A stretch of DNA of 64,000 nucleotides from Lingula anatina (lineage: Eukaryota; Brachiopoda; Lingulata; Lingulida; Lingulidae): NCBI RefSeq assembly GCF_001039355.2, contig NW_019775591.1:911747-975746 (forward strand), given 5' to 3'. The notes beneath the pieces were generated by a model, which saw only the letters and a program-made list of their open reading frames with translations, had not been told where the DNA came from and searched no databases. A program made the translations under genes and the position numbers. Shown here piece after piece: positions 12,301-24,841 of this stretch (the first letter of the stretch is position 1; every line of letters begins with the position of its first letter).

Positions 12301-14900
12301 AATTTAGCAATCATGGACATGTAAACTTTTTTTTTTTTTTACACAAGAGTGGCAGGATCCTAGTTATACTTCACATTTTATTTGCTGGTCAGATAAAGTG
12401 GTATCTTTTTGATAAAATTTATGATAAGAAGAAATATGTGTACTTAATATTTTTATATTATACTGTGATGTGAATGAGTTCAGATTTTAAGATTATCTCT
12501 GAAAATATATATTTGTATTGAGTTAATTTGAATGTATGAAATTGTCAGCAAACTAAACAGGTGTTATTCATGATTCAATAATTTAATTTTGTAATACTTT
12601 TAATAGACTAATTTTTTTTCATTGTGAACTTTAAACTTTTTCAGATCTTCAGATCTCATGTTTTCTAGTGGCATAGATTGTAATTCCGTCCATTTTAGTC
12701 AGAATAAAGGAGGTTTTAGATTATATTTTTATTGTTTTGTTTAATAACAAGTAGTTTTTGCATATAATTAGAAGCTTTTTAATTTAAACACGTTAACCAA
12801 GATATATATTATACAGAAATGCTGAAATTAATAAATAATTTGAAAGAAAATGTTTTTGTGGTATATTAATATTTTGATATACTTGATATATTTGTTAAAT
12901 AATTGACAGCATTTTACATGTTAAAGGACATTTTATGGAATTTGATTTGATGAAAGTATTAATTTTTTGGGGAGGTTGCCAAATATTTAGAGCTGATTTT
13001 TACCAAACCTTTATCAAATGACTTGCAAAAGTGCTGTCACACATACACGCTCGAATGCATGCATGAACATAAATGTAATGGCACATGCAAAGTCAAAAAC
13101 ATATATAATTTTTTTTTAACTTGAGGTGGTAATTTTGTTGCCAATAAAGTATACCCAGGGTTTAGGAAAAAAACTTAAGGATGCTTAATAAGGCACTGCG
13201 TAAAACAAGGACATTGAAAGAGTAAGTCATCATGAAATTGGATATGTATGGGTTTTAAGACTCTGAAGCTGTTCTGTCCCATATCTACCAGTATGATGAT
13301 GATGAGAAAACAGTGAAAACACCTACAAGAGCAAATTATCTGCAGACAATTTCATAGTGTGTTGGCTATGAAAAGACTGTTCTTGTCTCTTACTGACCAC
13401 CTGTTGTGCCTGCTTATGGTGGGCAATTGCCTTAAGGATAGGTGCCCCTACATGGCCACACCTGACCATACCTGACCACCACCACCATCCATTTTATATT
13501 GTATTTGTCTGAAATATTGCAGTTGGTTTAATATGATTATACATATCCCTGAAGTAAAATATCATTAGTCTGATCATTTTAGCTATATAAAATGAGCCTA
13601 GAGGACACCTGTCAGGGGTAATGGAGGGGGGGGGGGGGCATGGTCAATCTGTACATCTTTCCCAGCTGTTTCCATTGTACCAACAAGGAAAGCTGTTCTC
13701 CCAGTATAGATCTATTCTGCAAGCTGGAATAATATACTATAATAATATAATAATAGCATAATATACTATAATATGGCCTGTGGAGCCGATATTTGGGTGA
13801 CCTGCTCTACTGATGAGTGCCCCCCAACCTATCTGTACCAAAGATCACGACAAGATGGTCACCCTGTCTGCCAGGAGAGATACTTGGGTCTTATTGCTGC
13901 AATTTGTTTAATCATTCACTCGTCAGATCCAACATACAGAAGTCTTGTCTGACATCCAGATAATAGGATTGATTTGATTGGACATGTTCAAGTGAGATGG
14001 TGAACTTGTAACAAAGCCTGCTAATGGTCAGAGGTACAGTAACTGAGCAAATTGAAATTTCTGACCAATTGTTGAAAATTGCCTGCAAGAATTAGCGACA
14101 TAGGCCTACAAAATTTACCATTGTAGCACATTTTCAAATTGGGATTTTACATGTGTTTTTTTACATGTGCTTCTCAGCTTGCTTTGAAGGACAGAACTGT
14201 TGTATAATGAAGTCATGTTTTATCAGTTTTGTTGGCATTAAATTGACATAGGATATTTTAATTGGCAAAAATGGTTGCTAGTAACAGAATGAAAAAAAAA
14301 TGGTGAAAAAGTCAACCAATTTGACAATTACTTCAAATCAGAGGAGATGAGGGCAGTGACAGGGCATTTTTCAGGATGGGACAGTCGATGTACAAAATTG
14401 GGTAAATTTAACGTAGTCCCAACCCACGATGTATCAATTTACACTTGATTACAGAACTAAATGCACCCACACTACATTAAAAAGGCATGATCATATCTCA
14501 GGTATCACCATACTGTTACATAACCTAGGAATTTTGCTCCTCTATTCATTGTGTCTTTAAAATCAAATGGATTACTTATTAAGAGACATGAAGGCTATTT
14601 CAGAAAATAGCAACATTATCAAATCCTTACAGATTTCTAAATATTTAAAATTCCAATTTGGGTATCATAATGTACAACATCATCATTTACAGGTCTGAGT
14701 ACTGTTAATAACAGGTGATAGCACTCCAGATACAGTATTGGAATTTTTTAATTATACTTTTACATTTGCAGGCTAGGGGTGTCTGAGAGGTCACACTTAA
14801 TTGGTCTCCATAATGACTTTCTGAGCCACCAGCATGTATCATGCAGAGACCTCTTTAAGATTTTGAAATGTATATTTTTTATTTGTTTATATTATTAGTA
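9338..14900. other. Intergenic, nothing recognised
   Basis: AT-rich sequence with short homopolymers, a G tract at 13626-13638 and an ATAATATACTATAATA-rich patch near 13730-13780. No exon with credible splice sites, no RNA gene and no transposon ends were recognised. Confidence 0.5.
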
Positions 14901-14907
14901 TTTTATT

Positions 14908-14966
<59 letters not shown>
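14901..14966. repeat. (TTTA)n microsatellite
   Basis: About sixteen near-perfect TTTA units. The apparent tyrosine/leucine/isoleucine-rich open frame across it is an artefact of the repeat. Confidence 0.95.
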
Positions 14967-14967
<1 letters not shown>

Positions 14968-16865
14968 TATTTGTCAGGCCTTGTAATATATGTTGTTTTT
15001 CTTTCAGTCAACTATATACCGGATATGTGCCACAACACTATTGTTTATGTACAGTGTAGTGAAGTATTTCAAATGGATTTGCTATTGTTTTATCACAAAA
15101 CATAGCACTAATTATGAATACGGATTTTAAAGCAAAAACCAGAAACTTGAAATCCTAGATCTGCAATAAATTTTGAAACGACTGATTGAAAATTTCACCA
15201 ACATTAAAATGACATCAGATCTCAGTTTATAATTCAAGCATTAACAGGATCTGAAGGATGCTTTTCATAAGTAAAGGTACGTGACGGGCACCAAAACAAA
15301 TAAAAAGAAGACCAAAGCGAAGAATTCAACAAAAGCAAACATGTGGTCACTTTGTAATGGTACCTATTTCATGCCGCGTTATAATAGTAAGACGTTAAAA
15401 TGTCATTTTTCACGTAGGACAGTTCTTTTGTTCTTGTCCGGTCTATTTGTTCTTGTTCAGAGCATTAGAGCAATGAGTAAACTATCAGACTACGACATCT
15501 GAGGAGCCTTTTGCTCCTGTTGTACAGCAAGCATTCACAGGGACTAAAGTGACGAATAGAAGATGCTTTTGTGAAATTGGTGTTGAAATCATAGCCATGT
15601 GATTTGTATGTCTGCCAAGTTAACAATTGTGTTCACAGTATCCATGTACCATAGAGTTTAAGTATCTTAACTTTGGGATTTGCATTTTCAACTATGATCT
15701 TACATGAAAAAAACATGAGAAAAATATTTTGCTGAATATGTTTCTTTAAAAGTCGCAGTATAGAAAACAGATTTTTATTACTTTTGATGCATTATTTAAT
15801 CGCTCGTTCTTAGCTTGGGCGAGAAAAGTTGTCGTATGGAAATTTGAAAATGTTAATTGTGATCATGTTGTCATTTGATAGCTGTGACAAGACATTTATC
15901 TAATCAAAAAATTTAATCTGCGTGTTTGAACCCCCCTGCTTAATGAAGTATGACTACACAGCAAAGAAACAAAACTAATGTAGGTACTTTATTATTCAAA
16001 TATTAGAAAAAATTACTTGCTCACTTTACATATACCTCTTAGCTGCATTCATTTTTTCCAGTTTTGCACATTAGTGTAAAGGAAGTGAAACAAGATCAGT
16101 GGGGATTTTTTCTTTCCTTCCCTTTTTTTCTTCTTTTTTCATTTTGGATATCTGTAGTTGTGGTTCCTCCTTACTTTTTGGTGCCTTTGATAAATTCCAT
16201 GCTATCTGTCCATAATAAAGTGGTTTAAATCCCAAAAATGCCATTAATCTCTTTTCTTTATGGTTGTGGACCACATAAACCATGTATCTCCTAAAGAGAG
16301 ACCCCCAGATGCAGATCGGTTTCAACAAGCCACCTTTTCAAAACAGATCACATTGGGGAGATAAAAAAAAGGGAATTTGCCTAAATCGAAAAAAAAAATT
16401 GACTGCACAGTCTAATGATCAGAACACTTGATCAAGGACATACAGCCTGTTCATGACTGTGAGTAAGAATGGGGGAGGAGAGATTGAGGGTGGGAGGTAA
16501 AGCTGACTGGTTTTTAAATTGAATCTTATGAGTCGAAAAATCAATTTTTTGTTCCTTTTTGTAATGCTGAACACACCGTATGTAGACCAGTGAACGGTTG
16601 CGTGAGTTTTAATTGGCCTTGTTAAGTACAGGATCCATGGAGGCAAATATGGAAAGTGTCATTAACAAAAGTCTAATTTCAAATAAATGAAGCTAATATT
16701 AAGCTAGGCGTGAAAACTTTTTTGTTGTCTTCTCAGTAATAGTTGGAACACATTATGAAACATCGCTTACAGGTTCATAAATTTTGTTTTTAATATTGTA
16801 CCTCAGGAGACCATTAAGATAAAAAATTGCAATTTCTAAAAGAGGTTCTGACTACAGAATGTAAA
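14967..16865. other. Intergenic, nothing recognised
   Basis: AT-rich DNA without splice-supported open frames. Short minus-strand frames at 16071-16328 and 16419-16646 have no recognisable motif. Confidence 0.5.
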
Positions 16866-16911
16866 TTGGATTGCATTTAGCAAGAGTCTCACTGAGTTGG
16901 ATCAAATGTAC
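16866..16911. mobile_element. Partial family A MITE (right arm)
   Basis: ATTGCATTTAGCAAGAGTCT followed by CACTGAGTTGGATCAA matches the right arm of the family A elements (ATTGCATTCAGCAAGAGTCC, CAGAGTTGGATC). No left arm is present. It lies directly beside the TGCAGCAA element. Confidence 0.6.
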
Positions 16912-16921
16912 ATAGAACAAT

Positions 16922-17152
16922 AGTTTCCTTGGGATTGAGCCCTTGTGTAATAGCTGCAAAATATCAGGCCTGCAGCAAATTTGCAGCAATTCTTGCTGCA
17001 AAATGCAATTTCTCCTTGCAAATTTGCAGCAAATTTGCTGCAATATGGCTGCAAATTAGCAGCAACAAAATTTTTCTTGCAAACTCCAACAAACTCAGTG
17101 CTGCAGTTTTGCTGCAATATTGCTGCAAACTTTTCATTTTGCCAAGGGGACT
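16922..17152. repeat. Palindrome-rich TGCAGCAAATTTGCTGCA cluster with short inverted ends
   Basis: About ten copies of GCAGCAA or its complement TTGCTGC lie within 190 bases, often back to back as TTGCAGCAAATTTGCTGCAA. The block is bounded by AGTTTCCTTGG (16922-16932) and CCAAGGGGACT (17142-17152), which are inverted repeats matching at 9 of 11 positions. This suggests a small foldback element or a degenerate palindromic satellite. Cys-Lys-Phe-Ala-Ala-rich open frames on both strands are by-products of the repeat. Confidence 0.65.
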
Positions 17153-18472
17153 GTTTAAAAATTGTCCATTTCTAAATGTGCACTGCGTGCAGACTGTACT
17201 GTAGTATTTAATTTAGTAAAGTATACCACAGTAGAAAATGTATATCACTGGATATGAAAAGGGTCTTAATCTTGTCTAGAAAATGAAGTTTAAAGACCCT
17301 CTTGGTGGCTTCTGAATCAGAAAAAATCCAGGGCTTTTTTTTTTTAGAAGTCATGATCAAATGTGTGAGTTACTCATGCAGACCTACAAAGGTATTTTCT
17401 GAAACTGGCTTGCAATTAAAGAGAAGAAAGCCCCTAATCCACCATGGATTGCACTATTCTTGTTAAATAGACTTCATCTTTTCTAACAAGCAGCCTTTTT
17501 TAACGATTCTATAAAACATGTGGTCCGTGTCACGAGATTAGCTAACACATTAGATTTCTGTTGTATTGTGTTAATATGTGATATAATCAGACTGACAGGA
17601 ATTAACCAAATCACCCAAGGAAAGATTCATCCTGCTGTGACTGCTCATTATTTGATGAGTCCAAGCAGATTTTTTTTTTCGGTATTTGTCTAATAAACTG
17701 GAGTTCACCCAATTACGTTAACTCACATCAGGGATAAACGTCAAGTCTTCAAGGGTGACTAAAGAAGAGACTTGAGTGCCTTTCATGTTGAGATAAATTC
17801 TGGTGTCAAACATATGGACAAAAGATAGGAAAATATCAAGTTCATGCAAACAAGTTGAGATTTATTTGTTGTTTTCCTGAGTTGATTGCATTAATTGTCT
17901 ATCAGAAGTGAAGACCTGCCCTCGTCAGGTCCCAATAGACTGTTGGGCAAGCATGATGTTTCACAAGTTTTGACAATGTTTTTTTTTTTTTTTTTTTTTG
18001 TCCAATGAATTATATTTTAAAAGATTGTGATAGTTAAATTGATATTGATTGTAGAATTACATGCAATAATCTTTATAAAACCTCAAATTCCTGATGTACA
18101 CTTAAATAGCAAATTACTGCAGCAGCTTCAGTTTAAAGATTGCAGACGCCTGATGAAATTGGGGGAAAAAACAGAAATGCACTACACAGAATGAAGCACA
18201 CTATTGTTGATTTGTCAACAAGGTGACCAAATTGAGCTTCAAAGCTTTGATAGATGAAAGATCAGCATGCAACATGCCACATGAATCCCGTACTATTATA
18301 TATTTTAAAATACTCAAGATATTCATACTCTGAGAACAGTCGTGTTTACCAACTCGCAACAGGCTCCAAATAAAGATGAGACAAAACTGCCATGATCAAA
18401 CAGGTTATCACATTTGAGGTTGGGTCATAAGCTAGTAAAGGTGGGATTGCATTAGGTAGTCATGTCACCATG
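17153..18472. other. Intergenic, nothing recognised
   Basis: AT-rich with several poly-T runs (for example 17980-17999). No coding or structural signal was found. Confidence 0.5.
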
Positions 18473-18523
18473 CAGGGCCGTAGCCAGGTATATTAGTTTT
18501 TTTTTTTTTTTTTTTTTTTTTTT
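18473..18523. mobile_element. hAT-type terminus cut off by the assembly gap
   Basis: CAGGGCCGTAGCCAGG closely matches the end of the element at 51927 (CAGGCCCGTAGCCAG) and is followed by poly-T that runs into the Ns. The other end would lie inside or beyond the gap and I cannot see it. Confidence 0.5.
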
Positions 18524-18877
18524 NNNNNNNNNNNNNNNNNNNNNNNNNNNNNNNNNNNNNNNNNNNNNNNNNNNNNNNNNNNNNNNNNNNNNNNNNNNNN
18601 NNNNNNNNNNNNNNNNNNNNNNNNNNNNNNNNNNNNNNNNNNNNNNNNNNNNNNNNNNNNNNNNNNNNNNNNNNNNNNNNNNNNNNNNNNNNNNNNNNNN
18701 NNNNNNNNNNNNNNNNNNNNNNNNNNNNNNNNNNNNNNNNNNNNNNNNNNNNNNNNNNNNNNNNNNNNNNNNNNNNNNNNNNNNNNNNNNNNNNNNNNNN
18801 NNNNNNNNNNNNNNNNNNNNNNNNNNNNNNNNNNNNNNNNNNNNNNNNNNNNNNNNNNNNNNNNNNNNNNNNNNNNN
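18524..18877. other. Assembly gap (354 Ns)
   Basis: Undetermined bases following a poly-T run and preceding a G-rich run (GGGGAGAGGGGTGG). Poly-T and possible foldback structure may explain the failure to assemble. Any open frame across it is meaningless. Confidence 1.
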
Positions 18878-20075
18878 GGGGAGAGGGGTGGACTAATTTT
18901 GACAGGCATGCAGCTCCCTTTTTTTCAGTTTTCATGTATTCCAAACCAACATTATAGACAAAACAGCCCAAAGGTTGGGTCATAAAGTACTTACAAAAAC
19001 ACTTGGTTTGATGAACACCTTATAAATGACAGAGGAATTTGATTTGTCTGGTGGTGTGCCAGGTCTTAGAAGTGAAAATAAGAACTTTTCATGGCAGGGG
19101 GTTTGGGACTTTTCATTTTTTGGTTTAATAAGAACTGAAGGTTTTTGTTTGTCAAGGTTTATTTGAGTTGAATTTCAGATTAAAGTGTAACCCCTTGGCA
19201 AGACATTTCATGGATACAAGTTTTACCAGAATTTTCAAGTAAAATCCCATTTTCTCCAAAGACCAAGTCAAGCTACACGTTACTCACCTCCTATCAAAAG
19301 ATTATAATCACGCAATCACCCTGCCAAAAACGTTTTTTAAGCAAATATGCATGTATGTTCTAATGTGCCATTGATTGAACTTATAAATTGCAAAATTTGC
19401 TTTTCTCATGGCTCAAAACCTGTGCTATTTAACTTTAAAAAATACTTTAAGTTGGACGTTTATATGAGATGTCAATGAATACCAGCATATGGCAGTGTAA
19501 AGTACTTGTAGATCACCCTCTCTATTCTGCCTGTTTAAGTACTGTATCAATTTGACTGCAACATTTCTTAGTCAAAGGGTATTTGGCCATTGCCTGCCTA
19601 CTCAAGTGCATAAAATGACGTCATCAGTCGTAATTTGATATTAAATGTTTGCAAAATAGTCTAGAGTAACAAGCATAGAATGTCATGTTTTTGACTGCTA
19701 GGTGGGTGAAAAAAAGGATCGTAAGTTCTAGGTAGGATGGTGAAGAATGATGTGGTTTAAGATTTTATAAAATAAGTAAATGGGATTTAAGGTTCAGTTT
19801 GAAAATCCCAAGCAAGATAAAACATGTACTTCTTGACACAAGTATTCATTATCTTTTTAATATTTTCACCTTAAAGCCCAATTACCATCTTCTGCTCTCT
19901 CCATCCTTTCAACATAATGTTTTAATTGATAGTAGAGGCAGGAACTATTTTATGACAAGTGAGCAGTTTAAGAATTATATTTAGGATCAATCCACATTGA
20001 TTTCAGGTGTTTCCTTTCATTTATAACTGCATGATCACATCAGGGCTGCAATTAGAGTATTATAATGTAGGCTAA
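18878..20075. other. Intergenic, nothing recognised
   Basis: No supported exon, RNA gene or transposon end between the assembly gap and the first family B MITE. Confidence 0.5.
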
Positions 20076-20333
20076 AACCCCATTCCCATACCTAAATCGA
20101 TCTTACAGGGTCAATCCATCTCCGAAGGGTTTTTTGCTAAATTGCTTTCAGCTTAAGCAACTTACATGTCTGGCATGCCTACTGAAGCTGTTAGATGATA
20201 GTTTATATTACCCCCTTACAGCTTCAGTAAGCCTGCCAGACATCAGAGCCACTTACGCTGAAAGCAATTTAGCGAGAAACCCCTCTCAGAAAGATCGATC
20301 CTGTTAGATCGATTTAGGTATTGGAATGTGCTC
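20076..20333. mobile_element. Foldback MITE, family B copy 1
   Basis: A long imperfect palindrome of about 258 bp. The left arm contains CCCCATTCCCATACCTAAAT, CTAAATTGCTTTCAGCTTAA and CTGGCATGCCTACTGAAGCT. The right arm mirrors it with CAGTAAGCCTGCCAGACATC, GCTGAAAGCAATTTAGCGAG and GATTTAGGTATTGGAATG. The centre holds TTACCCCCTTACAGCTTCAG. There is no coding capacity. Flanking triplets are TAA and TTA, so the target duplication is not exact here. Confidence 0.85.
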
Positions 20334-20759
20334 TTATGCACCTGAAGATAGCTACATTGTACTGAAGTGGTTGCTCCCAAGGATCATTACATACACGTAC
20401 AGCAGCCATTATAAAATATTTGTGTTCAGCAAGGCTTTGTCAATAATTGGTTACATTATTTATTACGTCTTACCACAAGTCTACACCACAGTTATAGGGG
20501 TGTCTGTCACGGCCTGACCAGGGGCTATTTATTATGCCGGACATTTGACTGAACAATTAACTCCCACAGAGTTAGGGCAAGTGATGTGACCTTTGCATGT
20601 AGTACATGTTAGCTACATTGACAATTTATGAAAAACGATCAACCATTGTATTAGATTCATTTTCTTCCACAGGTGTAAGGGTTCAGGGAGTTAAGTAGCC
20701 ACATTTTTAAAATTAAAGAAAATAGCTTATCAAGAGGGATGTTTCTTTGCTGAGACTTA

Positions 20760-21015
20760 GACCCCATTCCCATAACTAGATTTTCTAACAGGATCAATCC
20801 ATCTCTGAGGGGTTTCTCACTAAATTGCATACAGCTTTATCAGCTTAGATGTCTAGGCACACCTACTAAAACTGCTAAACAAAAGTTAATTACCCCCTAA
20901 CAGCTTCAGTAATTGTGCCAGACATCAGAGCCACTTAAGCTGAAAGTAATTTAGTGAGAAATCCCTCGGAGATGGATCGATCCTCTTAGATCAATCTAGG
21001 TATAGGAATGGGGTC
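20760..21015. mobile_element. Foldback MITE, family B copy 2, with TTA target duplication
   Basis: The ends GACCCCATTCCCATA and ATAGGAATGGGGTC are inverted repeats, and the arms are complementary for most of their roughly 110-bp length. The element is flanked directly by TTA on both sides (20757-20759 and 21016-21018). A 3-bp TTA/TAA duplication is the hallmark of PIF/Harbinger insertion (family knowledge). It is the cleanest copy of the family in the window. Confidence 0.88.
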
Positions 21016-23972
21016 TTAGTTGCCTGTGCTTGCATTGGGTGTGGGCTAAATGTATCATACCTGCCAGTCTTTAGATGTACATTGTCAATAGCCTTTTTCT
21101 ATATAGTTTTTTACGTCTTCATTTTTAAGATCCTGTGCAAGCACAAAAAAAATTGTCACCAACTTAGTCATCATTTTTTTGAAGATCTGTTAAACAGCAC
21201 GAGCTTACTTAATATTGGCATTAAGTTCACTGACAAATTGTAAGGGTAGTGAATTTTTAGAAAGGAATGAAAAATGAAAATACAGTTTGCTATTGAATTT
21301 TCTCGTTCATTACTCAAAGCAAATCTCCCTGAATGTGACAAGCTCACGTCTTGCTACTCTAGATGATACATTAATTCTCTATGTCACTAAAAAATGAAAG
21401 ACTTCCTCGTGAATTACACTCACACACAATACTGTCTCGTAAGAAGGGGTTTTTAAAGAAACGTGATGTTTAATGTTTCATACACAGAGAAGAGTTAATC
21501 AGGGGTACTTACAGTTGATAAAGTGCAAGTTTCATCTTTTTTGTTCATTTGTCACGAATCCAGCAAACCTAACGTCCTGAGTTCATGCATGGGGCATGAC
21601 TATGCATACAATAAATGTTTCAAATCACTGTAATCATTGTAATACAATTTAGTATGTCGATCGAATATATTCTTATAACATCACACAATGATATAATAGC
21701 CATGACACTACAATATCATGTGGGACAAAGGCAGAGGTGATAAAAGTGGAGAATTATGAAATCGGTTTGTGTATCTATTATACTGTTTACAGATAATGGC
21801 AGTTAAAACATTTAAACATTATTCAGGGACAAGTTTTTAGTGCAGTACAAGGGCTGAGCCTGGAGTCCTGCTCTGGCCTATATATCTCAGTGTTCATAGG
21901 TCCCTGACCATACAATATATAATTCTTCTGTTCAATAATGTGATAAATTAATTAAGAGTACTTGGCATGGAACCAGGGACCAAGGTACCTCTACTCTCCA
22001 TTAATGGTACCCCTCTTTCTTTTACATCAGTTGGAGTAATGCCAAATATAGCCTCTGTCAGTTTATCCTGTAAATTATATATATTATAAATATTAATGAG
22101 ATGATAAAGAATGAACAGCTATTTCTGGTAAAGGTTCTACTTCCTTTCAAAGACCCTCTGTCGTGTATATCAAGGAACATGTTAAATTTGCAAGCCGGGC
22201 TCAGCTTCTGGTGTTTTCAGAAATAATGTGTCAAAAGTTTTGACCGAGGTTTAGTCATTCAGGTGACTTTTTACTTTTTTACTTTTTTCCACTGGTTAAA
22301 CTGCCACCCACTTAAAAATGATAAATAAAATAAGTTTTTTTTTTCAAACCACCGTATGTCATGCCCCCATGGGAAAACTGAGGACAAAAGTTGTTAAAAA
22401 AACAGAAAAAAAATATTTTCCATGTTTTGGGTTTCACATGGGATATAGTACACCTTTGCTCCCATTCATACCAAGTCATTAACTGTGAGACTACCCCTCA
22501 TTTTAAAGGGAAGGAGTGTGGATTTCTTCATCTATCATAGTCACCAAGTCACAGAACATATTACATAAAAATTTTCACATTTTATCTTCAAGACTTCTTT
22601 TTGTGTGGCTTTGACTGCTTTGACTTCAAGTATGCAGTCAGATGAAAGATGCCATTTCAAGTGGTACTTGGTTTTTTTTTTTCTTTTTCTTTTACAAGCA
22701 CTATAGTTGACAATCATTAAAGATCCCACTGTAGCAGAAAATGTGACTTGTTGTTAAACGGCTCAATTTTATTCTTTTTGTATACAACAAAAAAAAGGGA
22801 AAGAGGAAGAGAGAAAAATGGAAAGATGGAAGAGACTGTACATCTGCAAATGAATGAATTTTGTTTCAAGTCTAAAACTTGAGAAAATTTGGGTTAATTT
22901 ATAGATTTTCCTTAATTTGAGGAATTCTGCTTGTTTGTCAGATTAAATGGATGGTGCCAATTTATTTATTTTTTTTCTATTTGAAAATGAAGGAAACAAA
23001 AATTTTCAAAAATGATGGGCAGACAATATTGACTTAGAAATATAGCTGAACATGTAAGTGGTATTGCATTCCTTGTCGTTGTGAACAGATTAATGGCCTT
23101 ATCAATGAAAAGAAAAACTATTCCACTTATAGTGCTAATTGAAAAAGAATGTAAGCTTTGCTCCAAGGCATGGAAACACACTAAGCAGTTCCATTTACTG
23201 CTATTGGTTGCCATAGCCACACAAAGTCTTGTGATATTGCTTTTTAAAGGCAGTAGCAATCTACTACTGATTTGTTTCCTGTTTTTGTCTACTAGCTGTC
23301 TATCTCACCTGAGGTGTGAAAGTCATTGATTAATTTTGTAGTAAGTAGTTGTACACACCTTGTATGTGGTATATAGATTTTACTAAAAATGGCTCAGATA
23401 TGTAGATTCATTCTTTGTTAGTGTTTTAGAAGTTTATTGGGCTTTTGAGGTTCCACAATATAGCAATATTCTTCAATATAAAGGGGGAACATGATCCAGA
23501 TGCAATACAATGCATGCAGCAATATTTAATGGAATTTTACCTGAATTTGTTTACAATTTAACGAGTTTTTCAGAAAATAGGAAATGGATTTTTCTTTACT
23601 TTTTAAAAAATATTAATGTGTCTTCTATCCACTTAATATTGTTTAAATGTGTAGCATTTTAAAAACTTGAAAATCTCCATGATCTCTTGCATTTTGATCA
23701 AAAAAAAAAATGATGTAGAATGTCATATACCCCTTTACAGGCACTTTATATTAGGACATCACATACTATGAACTGTACAAGCTTTAAGCTAATACAATAC
23801 ATTAACACTGCAGTATGGAAAGGTACATTTAAACATTAAAATTGAAGAGATATCAGATTCTACCAAGAGTTTCAGTTACTGCATATATACATTTCGATTA
23901 ATTCTGTGATACACTCGCGGTACCATGAACCTCGTTTGGTTCAATGATTTGAGTTTGTAATTTAAAATTCAA
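21016..23972. other. Intergenic, one weak inverted-repeat candidate
   Basis: Mostly featureless AT-rich DNA. GGCTGAGCC at 21852-21860 and GGCTCAGC at 22198-22205 form a possible inverted pair about 340 bp apart. The overlapping open frames at 22966-23329 on both strands have no recognisable content. Confidence 0.45.
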
Positions 23973-24539
23973 ACCTTTTATTTGATCACATTTCATGATA
24001 TGGAATTACTTGATGTACATGCGTGATAACCCCACTGAATAATTTTTTTTTTCTTTTTCTTTATTTATGTAAAAGTCGAAGAGCCATTTTCTGGTCATGA
24101 TTAACTTACATTATGTGTCACAATTTAAGGTGAACAGCAATTTCTAACTCTGCCAAGACAAAAAATTTATCTATAACTATTAAAACATTAATGAATGAAT
24201 GCATTGTCACCAAAATGTAATCACTTTTAAGTCAGTCCATTTGTAACCTACTATCCTGAAAATTTCATCAAAATCCATCCTAAACTTTTAGAGTTAGGCT
24301 GGTGACAGACAGACAGACACACAGACAGACAAACAAACAGACCTTTTATTTGATCACATTTCATGATATGGAATTACTTTATGTACATGCGTGATAACCC
24401 CACTGAATAATTTTTTTTCTTTTTCTTTATTTATGTAAAAGTCGAAGAGCCATTTTCTGGTCATGATTAACTTACATTATGTGTCACAAGTTACAGTTAG
24501 GCTTGTGACAGACAGACAGACAGACAGACAAACAAACAG
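23973..24539. repeat. Tandem dimer of a dispersed repeat with GACA-type tails
   Basis: Copy 1 (23973-24340) begins ACCTTTTATTTGATCACATT and ends in GACAGACAGAC...CAAACAAACAG. Copy 2 starts at once with the same ACCTTTTATTTGATCACATT (24341) and ends with the same GACA/CAAACAAACAG tail at 24539. Copy 2 lacks about 165 internal bases that contain CCTGAAAATTTCATCAAAAT. The first 150 bases of the two copies are nearly identical, so the duplication is fairly recent. The motifs CCTGAAAATTTCATCAAAAT and TAACCTCCTTGGC (24562-24574) recur in the element at 51289-51537. Confidence 0.8.
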
Positions 24540-24637
24540 TCAAATGGTGAAGATGCAAATATAACCTCCTTGGCAAGGTTATATTAAGGCAGTTTCAGAA
24601 TTGGTTGTGTGATTTTGTCATTTCAATGGGCCTAGTC

Positions 24638-24654
24638 TGTCTTTCTGTCTGTCG

Positions 24655-24692
<38 letters not shown>
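24638..24692. repeat. (CTGT)n microsatellite
   Basis: Runs of CTGT with a few substitutions. It is the complement of the GACA tails just upstream and may be the tail of a repeat copy in the opposite orientation. Confidence 0.85.
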
Positions 24693-24803
24693 TTTTCAGT
24701 GCCAGTGTGCCTGTACAACGTATGGATGCCTGTAGTTATCTAGCTGTCTAACCATGGAAGTCGAACCATATGCAACTCTCTCAGACACCCCTCCCCCCCC
24801 TCT

Positions 24804-24806
<3 letters not shown>

Positions 24807-24839
<33 letters not shown>
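24807..24839. repeat. (TG)n microsatellite
   Basis: About sixteen TG units after a C-rich and CT-rich lead-in. Confidence 0.95.

Positions 24840-24841
<2 letters not shown>

Noticed and set aside
16852-17204. Overlapping Cys/Lys/Phe/Ala-rich open frames on both strands
   Set aside because: They are produced by the TGCAGCAA palindromes in every frame. There is no start context, splice site or homologous motif.
18462-18983. Long open frames across the Ns
   Set aside because: They consist of undetermined bases and poly-T.
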